NCBI GenBank assembly: GCA_022821445.1
Contig: JAJEDQ010000121.1
Span: 1 to 40,091, forward strand
Direction of reading: 5' to 3'
DNA from: Acidimicrobiia bacterium
GTDB taxonomy: Bacteria; Actinomycetota; Acidimicrobiia; Acidimicrobiales; Bin134
Length of the DNA stretch: 40,091 bases
Shown here: one piece after another, positions 33,829-40,091 of the stretch
How positions within the stretch are numbered: the stretch's first letter is position 1
How the letters are laid out: each line of letters begins with the position of its first letter
Program-made: the position numbers and the translations under genes
Notes under the pieces: generated by a model
The model's input: only the letters and a program-made list of their open reading frames with translations
Databases searched by the model: none
Told to the model about the DNA's origin: nothing

Positions 33829-35010
33829 AACTGGCTCGTCGTCTCCCTGGCGCCGCCAAGCTTCTTCAGCCAACGAAACAACCTCCCGCGCCGGCAGCCC
33901 TAGCAGCTTCGACGCCCTAACAGCCTCGTCGTGCTCAACCTTGACTCTCCCCGCGCTCACCTTCACCCGAACGCGCCGGCCATCCACGTCCACCTCATGC
34001 TCCAACCGGGCCCGAGGCCACCGCTCGATCAACTGCCCCCGCACCCCCAGAGAACCCGTCTCCTCGGCCAGCGTGGCCGCCACCTGATCGCCCACCGCAG
34101 GATCGGCCAATGCACTCACCGTGTACGCCGGCCGCCCCTTCTTCATGACGATCGGCGCGATCCAGGCGTCGTGCGCCCCTGCATCCAACAGCGATGCCAC
34201 CGTGTGCGCCAGGGTCTCCCCCGTGGCGTCATCCACATTGGTCTCAAACAACATCACCGGCTGGCCCGCGGGGCGAGATGCCGCCATCGTCCCCACCACC
34301 ACTTGAGTCAGATTGGGCCGATCCTCCAGTTGGTTGTCGCCCGACCCAAATCCGCTTGCTGAGATCGTCATCGGCGGCATGGGCCCCCAGCCTTCCACCA
34401 GCGCCGAGAGAATTGCCGCACCGGTGGGAGTGGTCAGCTCCAGACCCACGTCCAAGCCGAACGTCGGGCACCCCACCAGCAGTTCCACCACAGCAGGCGG
34501 CGGATTGGGCAGCCGCCCGTGGGCACTGCGGATCATTCCCCGCCCGCACGCCACTGCACTGGAGTAAACCTGGTCGATCCCCAGTACCTCCAGCGCAGCG
34601 CAGGTACCTACCACGTCGATGATGGCGTCCAGCCCGCCCACTTCGTGGAAATGGACCTGCTCTGGCGGCCGGCGGTGCAGCTTGCCCTCGGCCCGGGCCA
34701 GGGCGTCGAAGACCGCCAGTGCCCGGTCGGCCACCCGGTCGGGCAGCCGTGCCTCTCCGACGAGGGCATTGATGTGACTGGCGGTGCGCACCACCGATGT
34801 CTCCTGGGTGATCACCCGCATGTCGGTAGCCGCGACACCCCCTCGCTGGGTGGGATGGGCTTGCAGATCCCAACCGCCCAAGGGCAGCAGTTCGCATATG
34901 TCCCGTACTTCGGCCACATCTGCCCCGGCGTCGATCAGCGCCCCCAACGCCATATCCCCCGCAATCCCGCTGAAGCAGTGGAACCAGGCAACCCCTGCCG
35001 GCTCAGCCAT
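33823..35010 (-). CDS. larC: Nickel pincer cofactor biosynthesis protein LarC
   Basis: 395 aa CTP-dependent nickel insertase that puts Ni into the pyridinium bis-thiocarboxylate nucleotide to form the nickel pincer cofactor of lactate racemase and related LarA proteins. Landmarks are FHCFSGIAGDMALGALIDAG, QVHFHEVGGLDAIIDVVG, ACGRGMIRSAHGRLPNPPPA, ELTTPTGAAIL, and a C-terminal CTP-binding domain after ETNVDDATGETLAHTVASLL. In Lactiplantibacillus the two halves are joined by programmed frameshifting; here the frame is continuous. It overlaps larB by 8 bp. larA and larE are not in the window. Its stop codon is the start of repeat copy B. Confidence 0.94.
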   Translation of the reverse strand: MAEPAGVAWFHCFSGIAGDMALGALIDAGADVAEVRDICELLPLGGWDLQAHPTQRGGVAATDMRVITQETSVVRTASHINALVGEARLPDRVADRALAVFDALARAEGKLHRRPPEQVHFHEVGGLDAIIDVVGTCAALEVLGIDQVYSSAVACGRGMIRSAHGRLPNPPPAVVELLVGCPTFGLDVGLELTTPTGAAILSALVEGWGPMPPMTISASGFGSGDNQLEDRPNLTQVVVGTMAASRPAGQPVMLFETNVDDATGETLAHTVASLLDAGAHDAWIAPIVMKKGRPAYTVSALADPAVGDQVAATLAEETGSLGVRGQLIERWPRARLEHEVDVDGRRVRVKVSAGRVKVEHDEAVRASKLLGLPAREVVSLAEEAWRRQGDDEPVA

Positions 35011-35785
35011 CGTTCAACCCCGTCGGAGACACTGCTCGCTCCCTCGTCTTGAACAGCCGCAGCACAGCGCAAGCCGCGCCAAAACCGTTGTCCACTCCCA
35101 CCACGGTCACCCCCGAGGCACACGAGGACAACATGGCCAACAGCGGGGTGACACCTTCAAGCGACGAGCCGTACCCCGCGCTGGTAGGCACAGCTACCAC
35201 CGGGGCGGGGGTTAACCCGCCAACCACCGAGGCCAGCGCGCCCTCCATGCCCGCCACCACCACCGCGGCGTCAGCTGAGGCCAATACCTCGACCTCACCG
35301 AGAATCCGATGAAGCCCGGCCACACCCACATCGTTCAGCCGATGCGGCGCCAAGCCGTGAGCAGCCAGCACCACGCCGCATTCGTCGGCTACCGGAAGGT
35401 CGGCGGTTCCCGCCGCAGCCAACACCACCCGCTCAGGCCGGGGCGCCGCCGGCCGCCACACCACGGTGGCGTCGTAGCGCTCCCCTCCGGGGTTGAGCTC
35501 CAACGAAGCGACCGCCTGCTCATCAGAGGCTCGGGTCAACAGCACGGGGCCACCCGGCTGATCCAGCAATTCCCTCACGATGGCTGCGCACTGGTCGGGG
35601 GTCTTTACCGGGCCGTATACCACCTCGGCCAATCCCTGTCGGAGGCTGCGATGATGATCCACCCGGGCAAAACCCAAATCAGCGAACGGCAAGCGGCGCA
35701 AATGCCGCACGGCGTCGTCCGCAGTCACCGTGCCGTCACGCACGTCTGCCATCAATTGCCGAACAAAGGCCTCATCCACTCCCAC
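35003..35785 (-). CDS. larB: Nickel pincer cofactor biosynthesis protein LarB
   Basis: 260 aa. LarB carboxylates nicotinic acid adenine dinucleotide and cleaves the phosphoanhydride, the first step to the nickel pincer nucleotide. The N-terminal part (FADLGFARVDHHRSLRQGLA, EVVYGPVKTPDQ) is typical. The C-terminal half is a PurE-like (AIR carboxylase) domain with TADLPVADE, VVVAGMEGALASVVGGL and VPTSAGYG. The GTG start at 35785 could be moved two codons in. It is transcribed divergently from pheA, with only 14 bp between the start codons, so promoters must overlap the genes or one another. Confidence 0.93.
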   Translation of the reverse strand: MGVDEAFVRQLMADVRDGTVTADDAVRHLRRLPFADLGFARVDHHRSLRQGLAEVVYGPVKTPDQCAAIVRELLDQPGGPVLLTRASDEQAVASLELNPGGERYDATVVWRPAAPRPERVVLAAAGTADLPVADECGVVLAAHGLAPHRLNDVGVAGLHRILGEVEVLASADAAVVVAGMEGALASVVGGLTPAPVVAVPTSAGYGSSLEGVTPLLAMLSSCASGVTVVGVDNGFGAACAVLRLFKTRERAVSPTGLNDG

Positions 35786-35791
35786 TATCCT
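35786..35791 (+). promoter_or_regulatory. Leaderless -10 box of pheA
   Basis: TATCCT lies 8 nt before the GTG at 35800, in the 14-bp gap to larB. Confidence 0.4.
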
Positions 35792-35799
35792 GCCCTTTT

Positions 35800-36747
35800 G
35801 TGACTGCCTCTGTCCGATCCGTGAGCCATGTGGCCTACCTGGGACCTCCGGGCACTTTCACCGAGGAAGCACTGCTCACGCAGCCCGACCTGGCTGAAAC
35901 CGACCATTTGCTTTGCCGGTCGATCCCCGAGGTGCTCGAAGCCGCCGCGGCCGGCCGCGCCGATTTGGGGTTCACCGCTATCGAGAACTCCATAGAGGGC
36001 ACGGTAAACGTCGCCCTCGACGCTTTGATCTTCGAACACGACCTTCTCATCCAGCGAGAGGTGATAATCGACGTCCGACTCCACCTTCTCGGCCTTCCCG
36101 GCGCGTCGTTGGAGACAATCCAAAGGGTCATCAGCTTCCCAGTGGCCACTGCGCAGTGCCGGCGCTATCTGACCGACAACCTGCCCCATGCCGAAGAGGT
36201 GGCGGCCAATTCCACCGCAGCTGCGGCGCAGGACCTCTCCCATTCCCAAGACGCTGCGGTTGCCGCCATCGGCACCGCCCTTTCTCAGCAGCTCTACGGC
36301 TTGGAGTTGATCGCCACCGATATCGAAGACCACCCGGAGAACCAAACCCGATTCGTGGCGGTCTCCAGTTCGGGCGTGCCTTCCCCCACCGGGCACGACA
36401 AGACCTCGATCGTGGTCTTCCAGCGTGCCGACCGATCGGGCTCGCTGATGGGCATTCTCGCCGAGTTCGCGGCCCGCTCCATCAACCTCACCAAACTGGA
36501 ATCCCGGCCCACCAAGAAGGCGTTGGGCGATTACTGCTTCCTTATCGACCTTGAGGGCCACATCGCCGACCAACTGGTGGCCGACTGCCTCACCAGCATC
36601 CTGGCCAAGCACGGCGAAGTGAAGTTCCTCGGCTCTTACCCCACCACAACTCGGGGCCATGAGGAGAAGAACAGCAATGCCGCCTCCGCGTGGAGCGAGG
36701 CCCAGAGTTGGATTGACTCCCTCCGCAGCCAAGTGGGCGAGGCTTGA
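35800..36747 (+). CDS. pheA: Prephenate dehydratase
   Basis: 315 aa. It converts prephenate to phenylpyruvate for phenylalanine synthesis; there is no chorismate mutase domain. The dehydratase part has YLGPPGTFTEEALL, GFTAIENSIEGTVNVALD, VISFPVATAQCRRYL, AAIGTALSQQLYGLEL and the catalytic-pocket motif NQTRFVAVSS. The C-terminal ACT domain (about 215-295) shows the Phe-binding GSLMGILAEFAARSINLTKLESRP and CFLIDLEGH, so feedback control by phenylalanine is expected. A polar tail of about 25 residues follows. The start is a GTG; a second GTG at 35821 is also possible. Confidence 0.95.
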   Translation: MTASVRSVSHVAYLGPPGTFTEEALLTQPDLAETDHLLCRSIPEVLEAAAAGRADLGFTAIENSIEGTVNVALDALIFEHDLLIQREVIIDVRLHLLGLPGASLETIQRVISFPVATAQCRRYLTDNLPHAEEVAANSTAAAAQDLSHSQDAAVAAIGTALSQQLYGLELIATDIEDHPENQTRFVAVSSSGVPSPTGHDKTSIVVFQRADRSGSLMGILAEFAARSINLTKLESRPTKKALGDYCFLIDLEGHIADQLVADCLTSILAKHGEVKFLGSYPTTTRGHEEKNSNAASAWSEAQSWIDSLRSQVGEA

Positions 36748-36748
36748 C

Positions 36749-36777
36749 TTGACACGTTCTAATGTCTTCCATTAGAA
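36749..36777 (+). promoter_or_regulatory. Sigma70-type promoter of the LLM gene cluster
   Basis: TTGACA (36749-36754) and TTAGAA (36772-36777) are separated by 17 bp. The start point would fall near 36784, and the leader carries the ribosome-binding site GGAGGAG before the ATG at 36820. Confidence 0.5.
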
Positions 36778-36778
36778 C
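36756..36778. promoter_or_regulatory. Palindromic operator in the LLM promoter
   Basis: GTTCTAATG (36756-36764) and CATTAGAAC (36770-36778) are perfect 9-bp inverted repeats with a 5-bp spacer. The site fills the space between -35 and -10, ideal for repression. The TetR-type gene at 38067 is the nearest candidate regulator. Confidence 0.65.
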
Positions 36779-36819
36779 TGGCGCGGCATTGCCCTCACCC
36801 AACGAACGCGGAGGAGACC

Positions 36820-38040
36820 ATGGAGTTCGGAGTTTTCGTAAACGGCTACATCCCTGGGCCGGCAGCCCACGACACAGAAGCAGAGCACACTGCCTTGATG
36901 CGGGAGGCCCACTACGTCATCACCGCTGACAAGTACAACTGGAAGTACGCCTGGTTCGGCGAGCACCACTGCCTCACCGAGTACAGCCACATGTCTGCGC
37001 CGGCCCCGGTCATGGGCTACGTGGCCGCCAAAACCGATCGCATCCACCTCTCCACCGGCATCACCAGCCTGCCCACCGCCAAAGAGCACCCGGTCCGCAT
37101 TGCCGAACGGGCCGCAATGCTCGACCACATCACCGATAACCGCTTTGAGTTCGGCACCGGACGTGGCGCGGGCAGCCACGAGGTTGCCACCTTTGGCGGG
37201 CTGACCCCGCCCGAAACCAAGTCGATGTGGGATGAGGTAATCCGCGAGATCCCCCGCATGTGGGAGCAGCGCGACTACTGCTTCGAGGGCGAGCACTTCT
37301 CGGTGCCCAAACCCCACAACGTGCTGCCCAAGCCCCACGGCCACGGCCATCCCCCCATCTGGGTGGCGTGCGGCAACCCACCCACCTTCGCCAAAGCCGG
37401 GTCGCTGGGCATCGGCGCCATCGCCTTCAACTTCGAGCCCATCTTCAACCTCAAGGGCCGCATCGACGCCTACAAGGAAGCCATCCAAAGCCCGGTGGAG
37501 CAGATCGGCCAGTTCAGGAACGACAACTTGATGATGACCAACGCCGTCATCTGCCTGGAAGACCGGGAACGGGCCCGGGAGATCGCCAAAGCCAAGGGGC
37601 GGGGCTACCTGGTCACGATGGTGAACCTCTACCACGACACCATGCCCAAGTCTCCCGACGCCATCACTTGGCCTTCTGCACCCAACCAGATCGAGTGGAC
37701 CGACGAGATGCTCGACGGGGCCATTGCCGGCGGCTACATGCTGTGCGGCAATGCCGAAGAGGTCTGCGAACAGGTGGCCCGCTACCAGACGGTCGGCTGC
37801 GATCAGGTGGTGTTCGGCCTGCCCGGCGAGGGCATGGAGCATGACGAGATCGACGAGATGCTCGAAGTGTTCGGCACCAAGGTCATCCCGGAGTACGACC
37901 CCGACCCGATCCACTCCACCGACCGCTATCGGGCGACCGCCCAGCGTCGGTATCCCGACTTCGAATTCCCGCTGCCCGACGGCATCGACGTGGAATTCAT
38001 CCCCGACACCGCCATATTGCCCCTGGGCCACGGCAAATAG
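36820..38040 (+). CDS. LLM class flavin-dependent oxidoreductase (luciferase-like)
   Basis: 406 aa bacterial-luciferase-like TIM-barrel protein that uses FMNH2 or F420. Recognisable parts are MEFGVFVNGYIPG at the first strand, YAWFGEHHCLTEYSHMSAPA, ISTGITSLPTAKEHPVR-type strand pairs, LDHITDNRFEFGTGRG, PPIWVACGNPPTFAKAGSLGIG and YQTVGCDQVVFGLPGEGMEHDEI. The substrate is unknown; relatives are monooxygenases in degradation pathways. The ATG follows a clear Shine-Dalgarno. The promoter carries a palindrome, and a TetR-family gene begins 26 nt after the stop, so the gene is likely substrate-inducible. Confidence 0.9.
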   Translation: MEFGVFVNGYIPGPAAHDTEAEHTALMREAHYVITADKYNWKYAWFGEHHCLTEYSHMSAPAPVMGYVAAKTDRIHLSTGITSLPTAKEHPVRIAERAAMLDHITDNRFEFGTGRGAGSHEVATFGGLTPPETKSMWDEVIREIPRMWEQRDYCFEGEHFSVPKPHNVLPKPHGHGHPPIWVACGNPPTFAKAGSLGIGAIAFNFEPIFNLKGRIDAYKEAIQSPVEQIGQFRNDNLMMTNAVICLEDRERAREIAKAKGRGYLVTMVNLYHDTMPKSPDAITWPSAPNQIEWTDEMLDGAIAGGYMLCGNAEEVCEQVARYQTVGCDQVVFGLPGEGMEHDEIDEMLEVFGTKVIPEYDPDPIHSTDRYRATAQRRYPDFEFPLPDGIDVEFIPDTAILPLGHGK

Positions 38041-38066
38041 CCCAAACGGCTCTAGGAACAGCGGCT

Positions 38067-38711
38067 GTGCCCCGCGACGCCACCGAAACCCGAGCCCGAC
38101 TCATCGCCGAAGCCGAACGCCTGTTCGCCGAGCAGGGCATCTGGAAGGTGCGGGTTCAAGACATCGTGGCCGCCGCCGGGCAAAAGAACAGCTCGGCGCT
38201 CTCCTATCACTTCGGGTCCCGTAGCGGGGTGCTCGACGCCATCTTGCGAGAGCACGGTGAGCCGATCGACCAAGGCCGGGGTGAGGTGTGGGCTTCGTTG
38301 GATGACGACCACACTCCCGCGCTCATTGAGGCGCTGGTTCAGCCCCTCACCCACCGGTTGGCCACCGACAGCGGTCGGTGCTACCTGCGGATCGTGGCCC
38401 AGCTCAGCGCAGACTTCAGTCGCTGGGATTTCGATCCCACCCACGTGCCGGCAAACCTCAACGCCATCTTGAGGCTGTTGCGAGACCGCTCATCGGCCAC
38501 CGGCAAAGCCCAGCGAGACGAGCGGGTTCTGGGCATGATCCAGCTGATGACCACCTCGTTGGCCGAGCGGGCCCGCCGCATCGAAGCAGGCGATCCCTTG
38601 GCCACTCAAGACCACCTATATGCCGCCAATCTGGTGGACATGTTGACCGGGATCATTGAGGCACCCTCTCGGAATACGGCCATGACGGCACCTCAACGCG
38701 CGGGCCGGTAA
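38067..38711 (+). CDS. TetR/AcrR family transcriptional regulator
   Basis: 214 aa. The N-terminal helix-turn-helix domain (about 5-50) is typical: ETRARLIAEAERLFAEQGIW, then VRVQDIVAAAGQKNSSALSYHFGSR, a variant of the YYHF recognition end. The rest is a helical ligand-binding domain (LLRIV-type segment CYLRIVAQLSADFSRW, then MIQLMTTSLAERARRIEAGD). It sits between the LLM gene and the MaoC/SDR/CoA-transferase genes and probably represses this cluster through the palindrome at 36756-36778. The start is a GTG with a weak TAGGAA box 8 nt upstream. Confidence 0.9.
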   Translation: MPRDATETRARLIAEAERLFAEQGIWKVRVQDIVAAAGQKNSSALSYHFGSRSGVLDAILREHGEPIDQGRGEVWASLDDDHTPALIEALVQPLTHRLATDSGRCYLRIVAQLSADFSRWDFDPTHVPANLNAILRLLRDRSSATGKAQRDERVLGMIQLMTTSLAERARRIEAGDPLATQDHLYAANLVDMLTGIIEAPSRNTAMTAPQRAGR

Positions 38712-38714
38712 CTT
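38709..38714 (+). promoter_or_regulatory. Leaderless -10 box of the MaoC-like gene
   Basis: TAACTT lies 6 nt before the GTG at 38721 and overlaps the stop of the TetR gene. Confidence 0.5.
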
Positions 38715-38720
38715 GCCACT

Positions 38721-39206
38721 GTGACAGACAATCAGATTCCTCGACCGGTCACTGGACTGTGGTTTGAGGACTTGATCCCCGGACTGGTTGTCCACCACGC
38801 CATCCGCCGCACGATCACCGAGGCCGACAACGTGGCCCTCACCACCATGACCATGAACCCGGCCCCCATCCATCTCGACGCCGATTACGCATCTGGCACT
38901 GAATTCGGGAAGCCGTTGGTGAACTCCATGCTGACCCTGGCACTGGCTGTGGGCATCAGCGTCCACGAAACGACCATGGGGACCACCGTGGCCAACCTGG
39001 GCTTCCAGGAGGTCTCTTTCGGGGCTCCGGTATTCGCCGGCGACACCATCCGGGTGGAGACCGAGGTGCTCGACGCCCGCCTGTCTGCGTCCCGTCCCAC
39101 CCAAGGAGTGATCACCTTCGAGCACCGGGCCTATACCGCCGGCAACGACACGTTGGTCTGCAAGGCGGTTCGCACTGCCTTGATGCATCGCCGACCGTCT
39201 GAATAG
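38721..39206 (+). CDS. MaoC-family dehydratase (hot-dog fold)
   Basis: 161 aa single hot-dog hydratase. Members hydrate or dehydrate enoyl-CoA or mesaconyl-CoA-type thioesters. The N-terminus has the typical W-FEDL-PG-HH pattern. The active site is TTMTMNPAPIHLDADYA (Asn/His replacing the classical Asp/His pair; the same NPAPIH order is seen in mesaconyl-CoA hydratase-like proteins). The GxxVNSM strand (GKPLVNSMLTLALAVG) and VSFGAPVFAGDTIRVETEVL are as in the family. It lies between a TetR gene and an SDR gene and fits a CoA-ester degradation pathway with the CoA-transferase that follows. Confidence 0.9.
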   Translation: MTDNQIPRPVTGLWFEDLIPGLVVHHAIRRTITEADNVALTTMTMNPAPIHLDADYASGTEFGKPLVNSMLTLALAVGISVHETTMGTTVANLGFQEVSFGAPVFAGDTIRVETEVLDARLSASRPTQGVITFEHRAYTAGNDTLVCKAVRTALMHRRPSE

Positions 39207-39220
39207 GCCATGCTTTGGGC

Positions 39221-39934
39221 ATGAACCGATTTGAAGACAAGATCGCCATAGTCACTGGTGCGGCTTCCGGCATCGGACGGGCCACTGCCGACCGCCTGCG
39301 CTCTGAGGGCGGCACCGTGGTGGGCATCGACCGAGACCCGGTTGATGACGTTGACCTGGCCATCCAACTCGACCTGCTCGACCTCGACGCCATCGCTCCC
39401 ACCGTCGCCCAGGTAGTGGATGCCTACGGTCGCATCGACGTGTTGTGCAACATCGCCGGCATCGGCCATTTCGCCCGTGATGAGGACGAGACCCCGGAGG
39501 CATGGAACCGGGTGATCGGCGTGAACCTCACCGGTACGTTCTTCATGTCCCAGGCCTGCTTGCCCCACTTGCTCGAGTCCGAGGGCAACATCGTCAACAC
39601 CGCCTCCACCGCCGGCACCAACGCCCAGCCGTGGAGTTCCGTCTACTCGGCCTCCAAGGGCGGAGTTATCGCCCTCACCCAGACCATGGCCATCACCAAC
39701 GGGCGGTCGGGAATTCGGGTCAACTGCATCGCCCCCGGGGGTGTTGAGACCCCGATCGCCGGGCAGTTCGCCGTACCGGAAGGCATCGACCTCACCATCA
39801 TGGACCGCATCCTCCCCTTCCACCGCCCAGCCCAACCCTTTGAGCTGGCCGCAGCGTTCGCCTTTTTGGCCAGCGATGACGCCAGTTACTGCAACGGCAT
39901 CGTTCTCCGAGTCGACGGAGGTATGCAGGCATGA
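39221..39934 (+). CDS. SDR family oxidoreductase
   Basis: 237 aa from the ATG at 39221; a TTG two codons upstream is less likely. It is a classical short-chain dehydrogenase: cofactor motif VTGAASGIGRATADRL, Asp36-like acidic residue in GIDRDP (NAD preference), NIAGIG for NNAG, the catalytic Ser in NTASTAG, Tyr/Lys in YSASKGG, and the end GIVLRVDGGMQA. It lies 14 nt after the MaoC gene and is in one operon with it. It probably oxidises a 3-hydroxyacyl-CoA or alcohol intermediate of the same pathway; the substrate is not identifiable. Confidence 0.92.
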   Translation: MNRFEDKIAIVTGAASGIGRATADRLRSEGGTVVGIDRDPVDDVDLAIQLDLLDLDAIAPTVAQVVDAYGRIDVLCNIAGIGHFARDEDETPEAWNRVIGVNLTGTFFMSQACLPHLLESEGNIVNTASTAGTNAQPWSSVYSASKGGVIALTQTMAITNGRSGIRVNCIAPGGVETPIAGQFAVPEGIDLTIMDRILPFHRPAQPFELAAAFAFLASDDASYCNGIVLRVDGGMQA

Positions 39935-39986
39935 CCTGCCCGGCAGCCGTCCACCGCCTTCTCCCGATCAAACGAGGTACGCAACC

Positions 39987-40091
39987 ATGAGCCACCCCGC
40001 TCCCCCGCTTGCTGGTGTCCGGGTCATCGAGAGTTCCCTTCTCGGCCCCGGCTTCTTGACCACGTTCTTGTCCGACATGGGGGCCGACGTC
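39987..40091 (+). CDS. CaiB/BaiF family III CoA-transferase, N-terminal fragment
   Basis: Only the first 35 residues are in the window and the gene runs past the end. The N-terminus PPLAGVRVIESSLLGPGF, then LSDMGADV, is the typical start of family III CoA-transferases, which move CoA between carboxylic acids. The ATG is preceded by GAGG at a good distance. It belongs to the LLM-TetR-MaoC-SDR cluster and would supply the CoA-activated substrate for the MaoC and SDR enzymes. Confidence 0.88.
   Translation, partial: MSHPAPPLAGVRVIESSLLGPGFLTTFLSDMGADV

Overview
The window is chromosomal DNA of a high-GC actinobacterium. An Acidimicrobiia-type (Ilumatobacter-like) lineage is the best guess. The evidence is the SRP RNA-dnaX-recR order, an actinobacterial acyl-CoA carboxylase beta subunit followed by an epsilon-like peptide, crgA next to pabA and a PASTA kinase/PP2C pair, GTG/TTG starts, and many leaderless promoters (TAnnnT 6-9 nt before the start codon). 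No phage, insertion sequence, CRISPR array or rRNA operon was seen.

Layout. 1-3386: the end of an ABC exporter gene, tRNA-Ser(GGA), SRP RNA, dnaX, recR. 3387-9862: thiolase (-), a PIN/H3TH exonuclease, a nitronate monooxygenase-like protein, a LOG-family protein (-), acyl-CoA carboxylase beta and epsilon subunits, and a MOSC protein. 10011-14849: aat and a two-domain cyclophilin (-), aspartokinase and asd (+), MazG-like (-). 14862-22664: SDR and SnoaL-like genes (-), a D-aminoacylase-like amidohydrolase, then an operon for a two-subunit B12-dependent mutase with its G-protein chaperone and an acyl-CoA dehydrogenase. The mutase carries the Phe/Gln active-site pair of isobutyryl-CoA mutase, not the Tyr/Arg pair of methylmalonyl-CoA mutase. 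22673-27629: a hypothetical protein, an M23 peptidase, an alcohol dehydrogenase, an Ldh-family dehydrogenase, a split DoxX gene and a small membrane protein. 27713-31837: crgA, pabA, pknB and pstP, a reduced form of the cell-division kinase locus. 31991-33675: tRNA-Leu(CAG), then (-) a metallo-beta-lactamase-fold hydrolase and two carboxymuconolactone decarboxylase (CMD)/AhpD-like genes. 33823-36747: larC and larB (-), prephenate dehydratase (+). 36820-40091: LLM flavoprotein, TetR regulator, MaoC hydratase, SDR and the start of a family III CoA-transferase, probably one catabolic cluster.

Most notable observations. (1) The CMD/AhpD-like gene at 32085-32588 (-) has an in-frame TGA in a CxxU context, followed after 10 nt by a 7-bp hairpin with an AGGU loop. 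This is a probable selenoprotein gene missed by ordinary ORF calling. (2) A structured repeat of about 110 bp occurs twice (9899-10016 and 33711-33828). Each copy begins exactly at the TAG stop codon of an unrelated minus-strand gene (aat, larC). Its basal stem differs between copies but keeps pairing through three compensatory changes. (3) Two strong palindromes overlap the promoters of the mutase operon and the LLM gene. (4) The DoxX gene is split at a TGATG stop/start overlap. (5) An SDR gene has a 72-bp-offset in-frame duplication of its start region.
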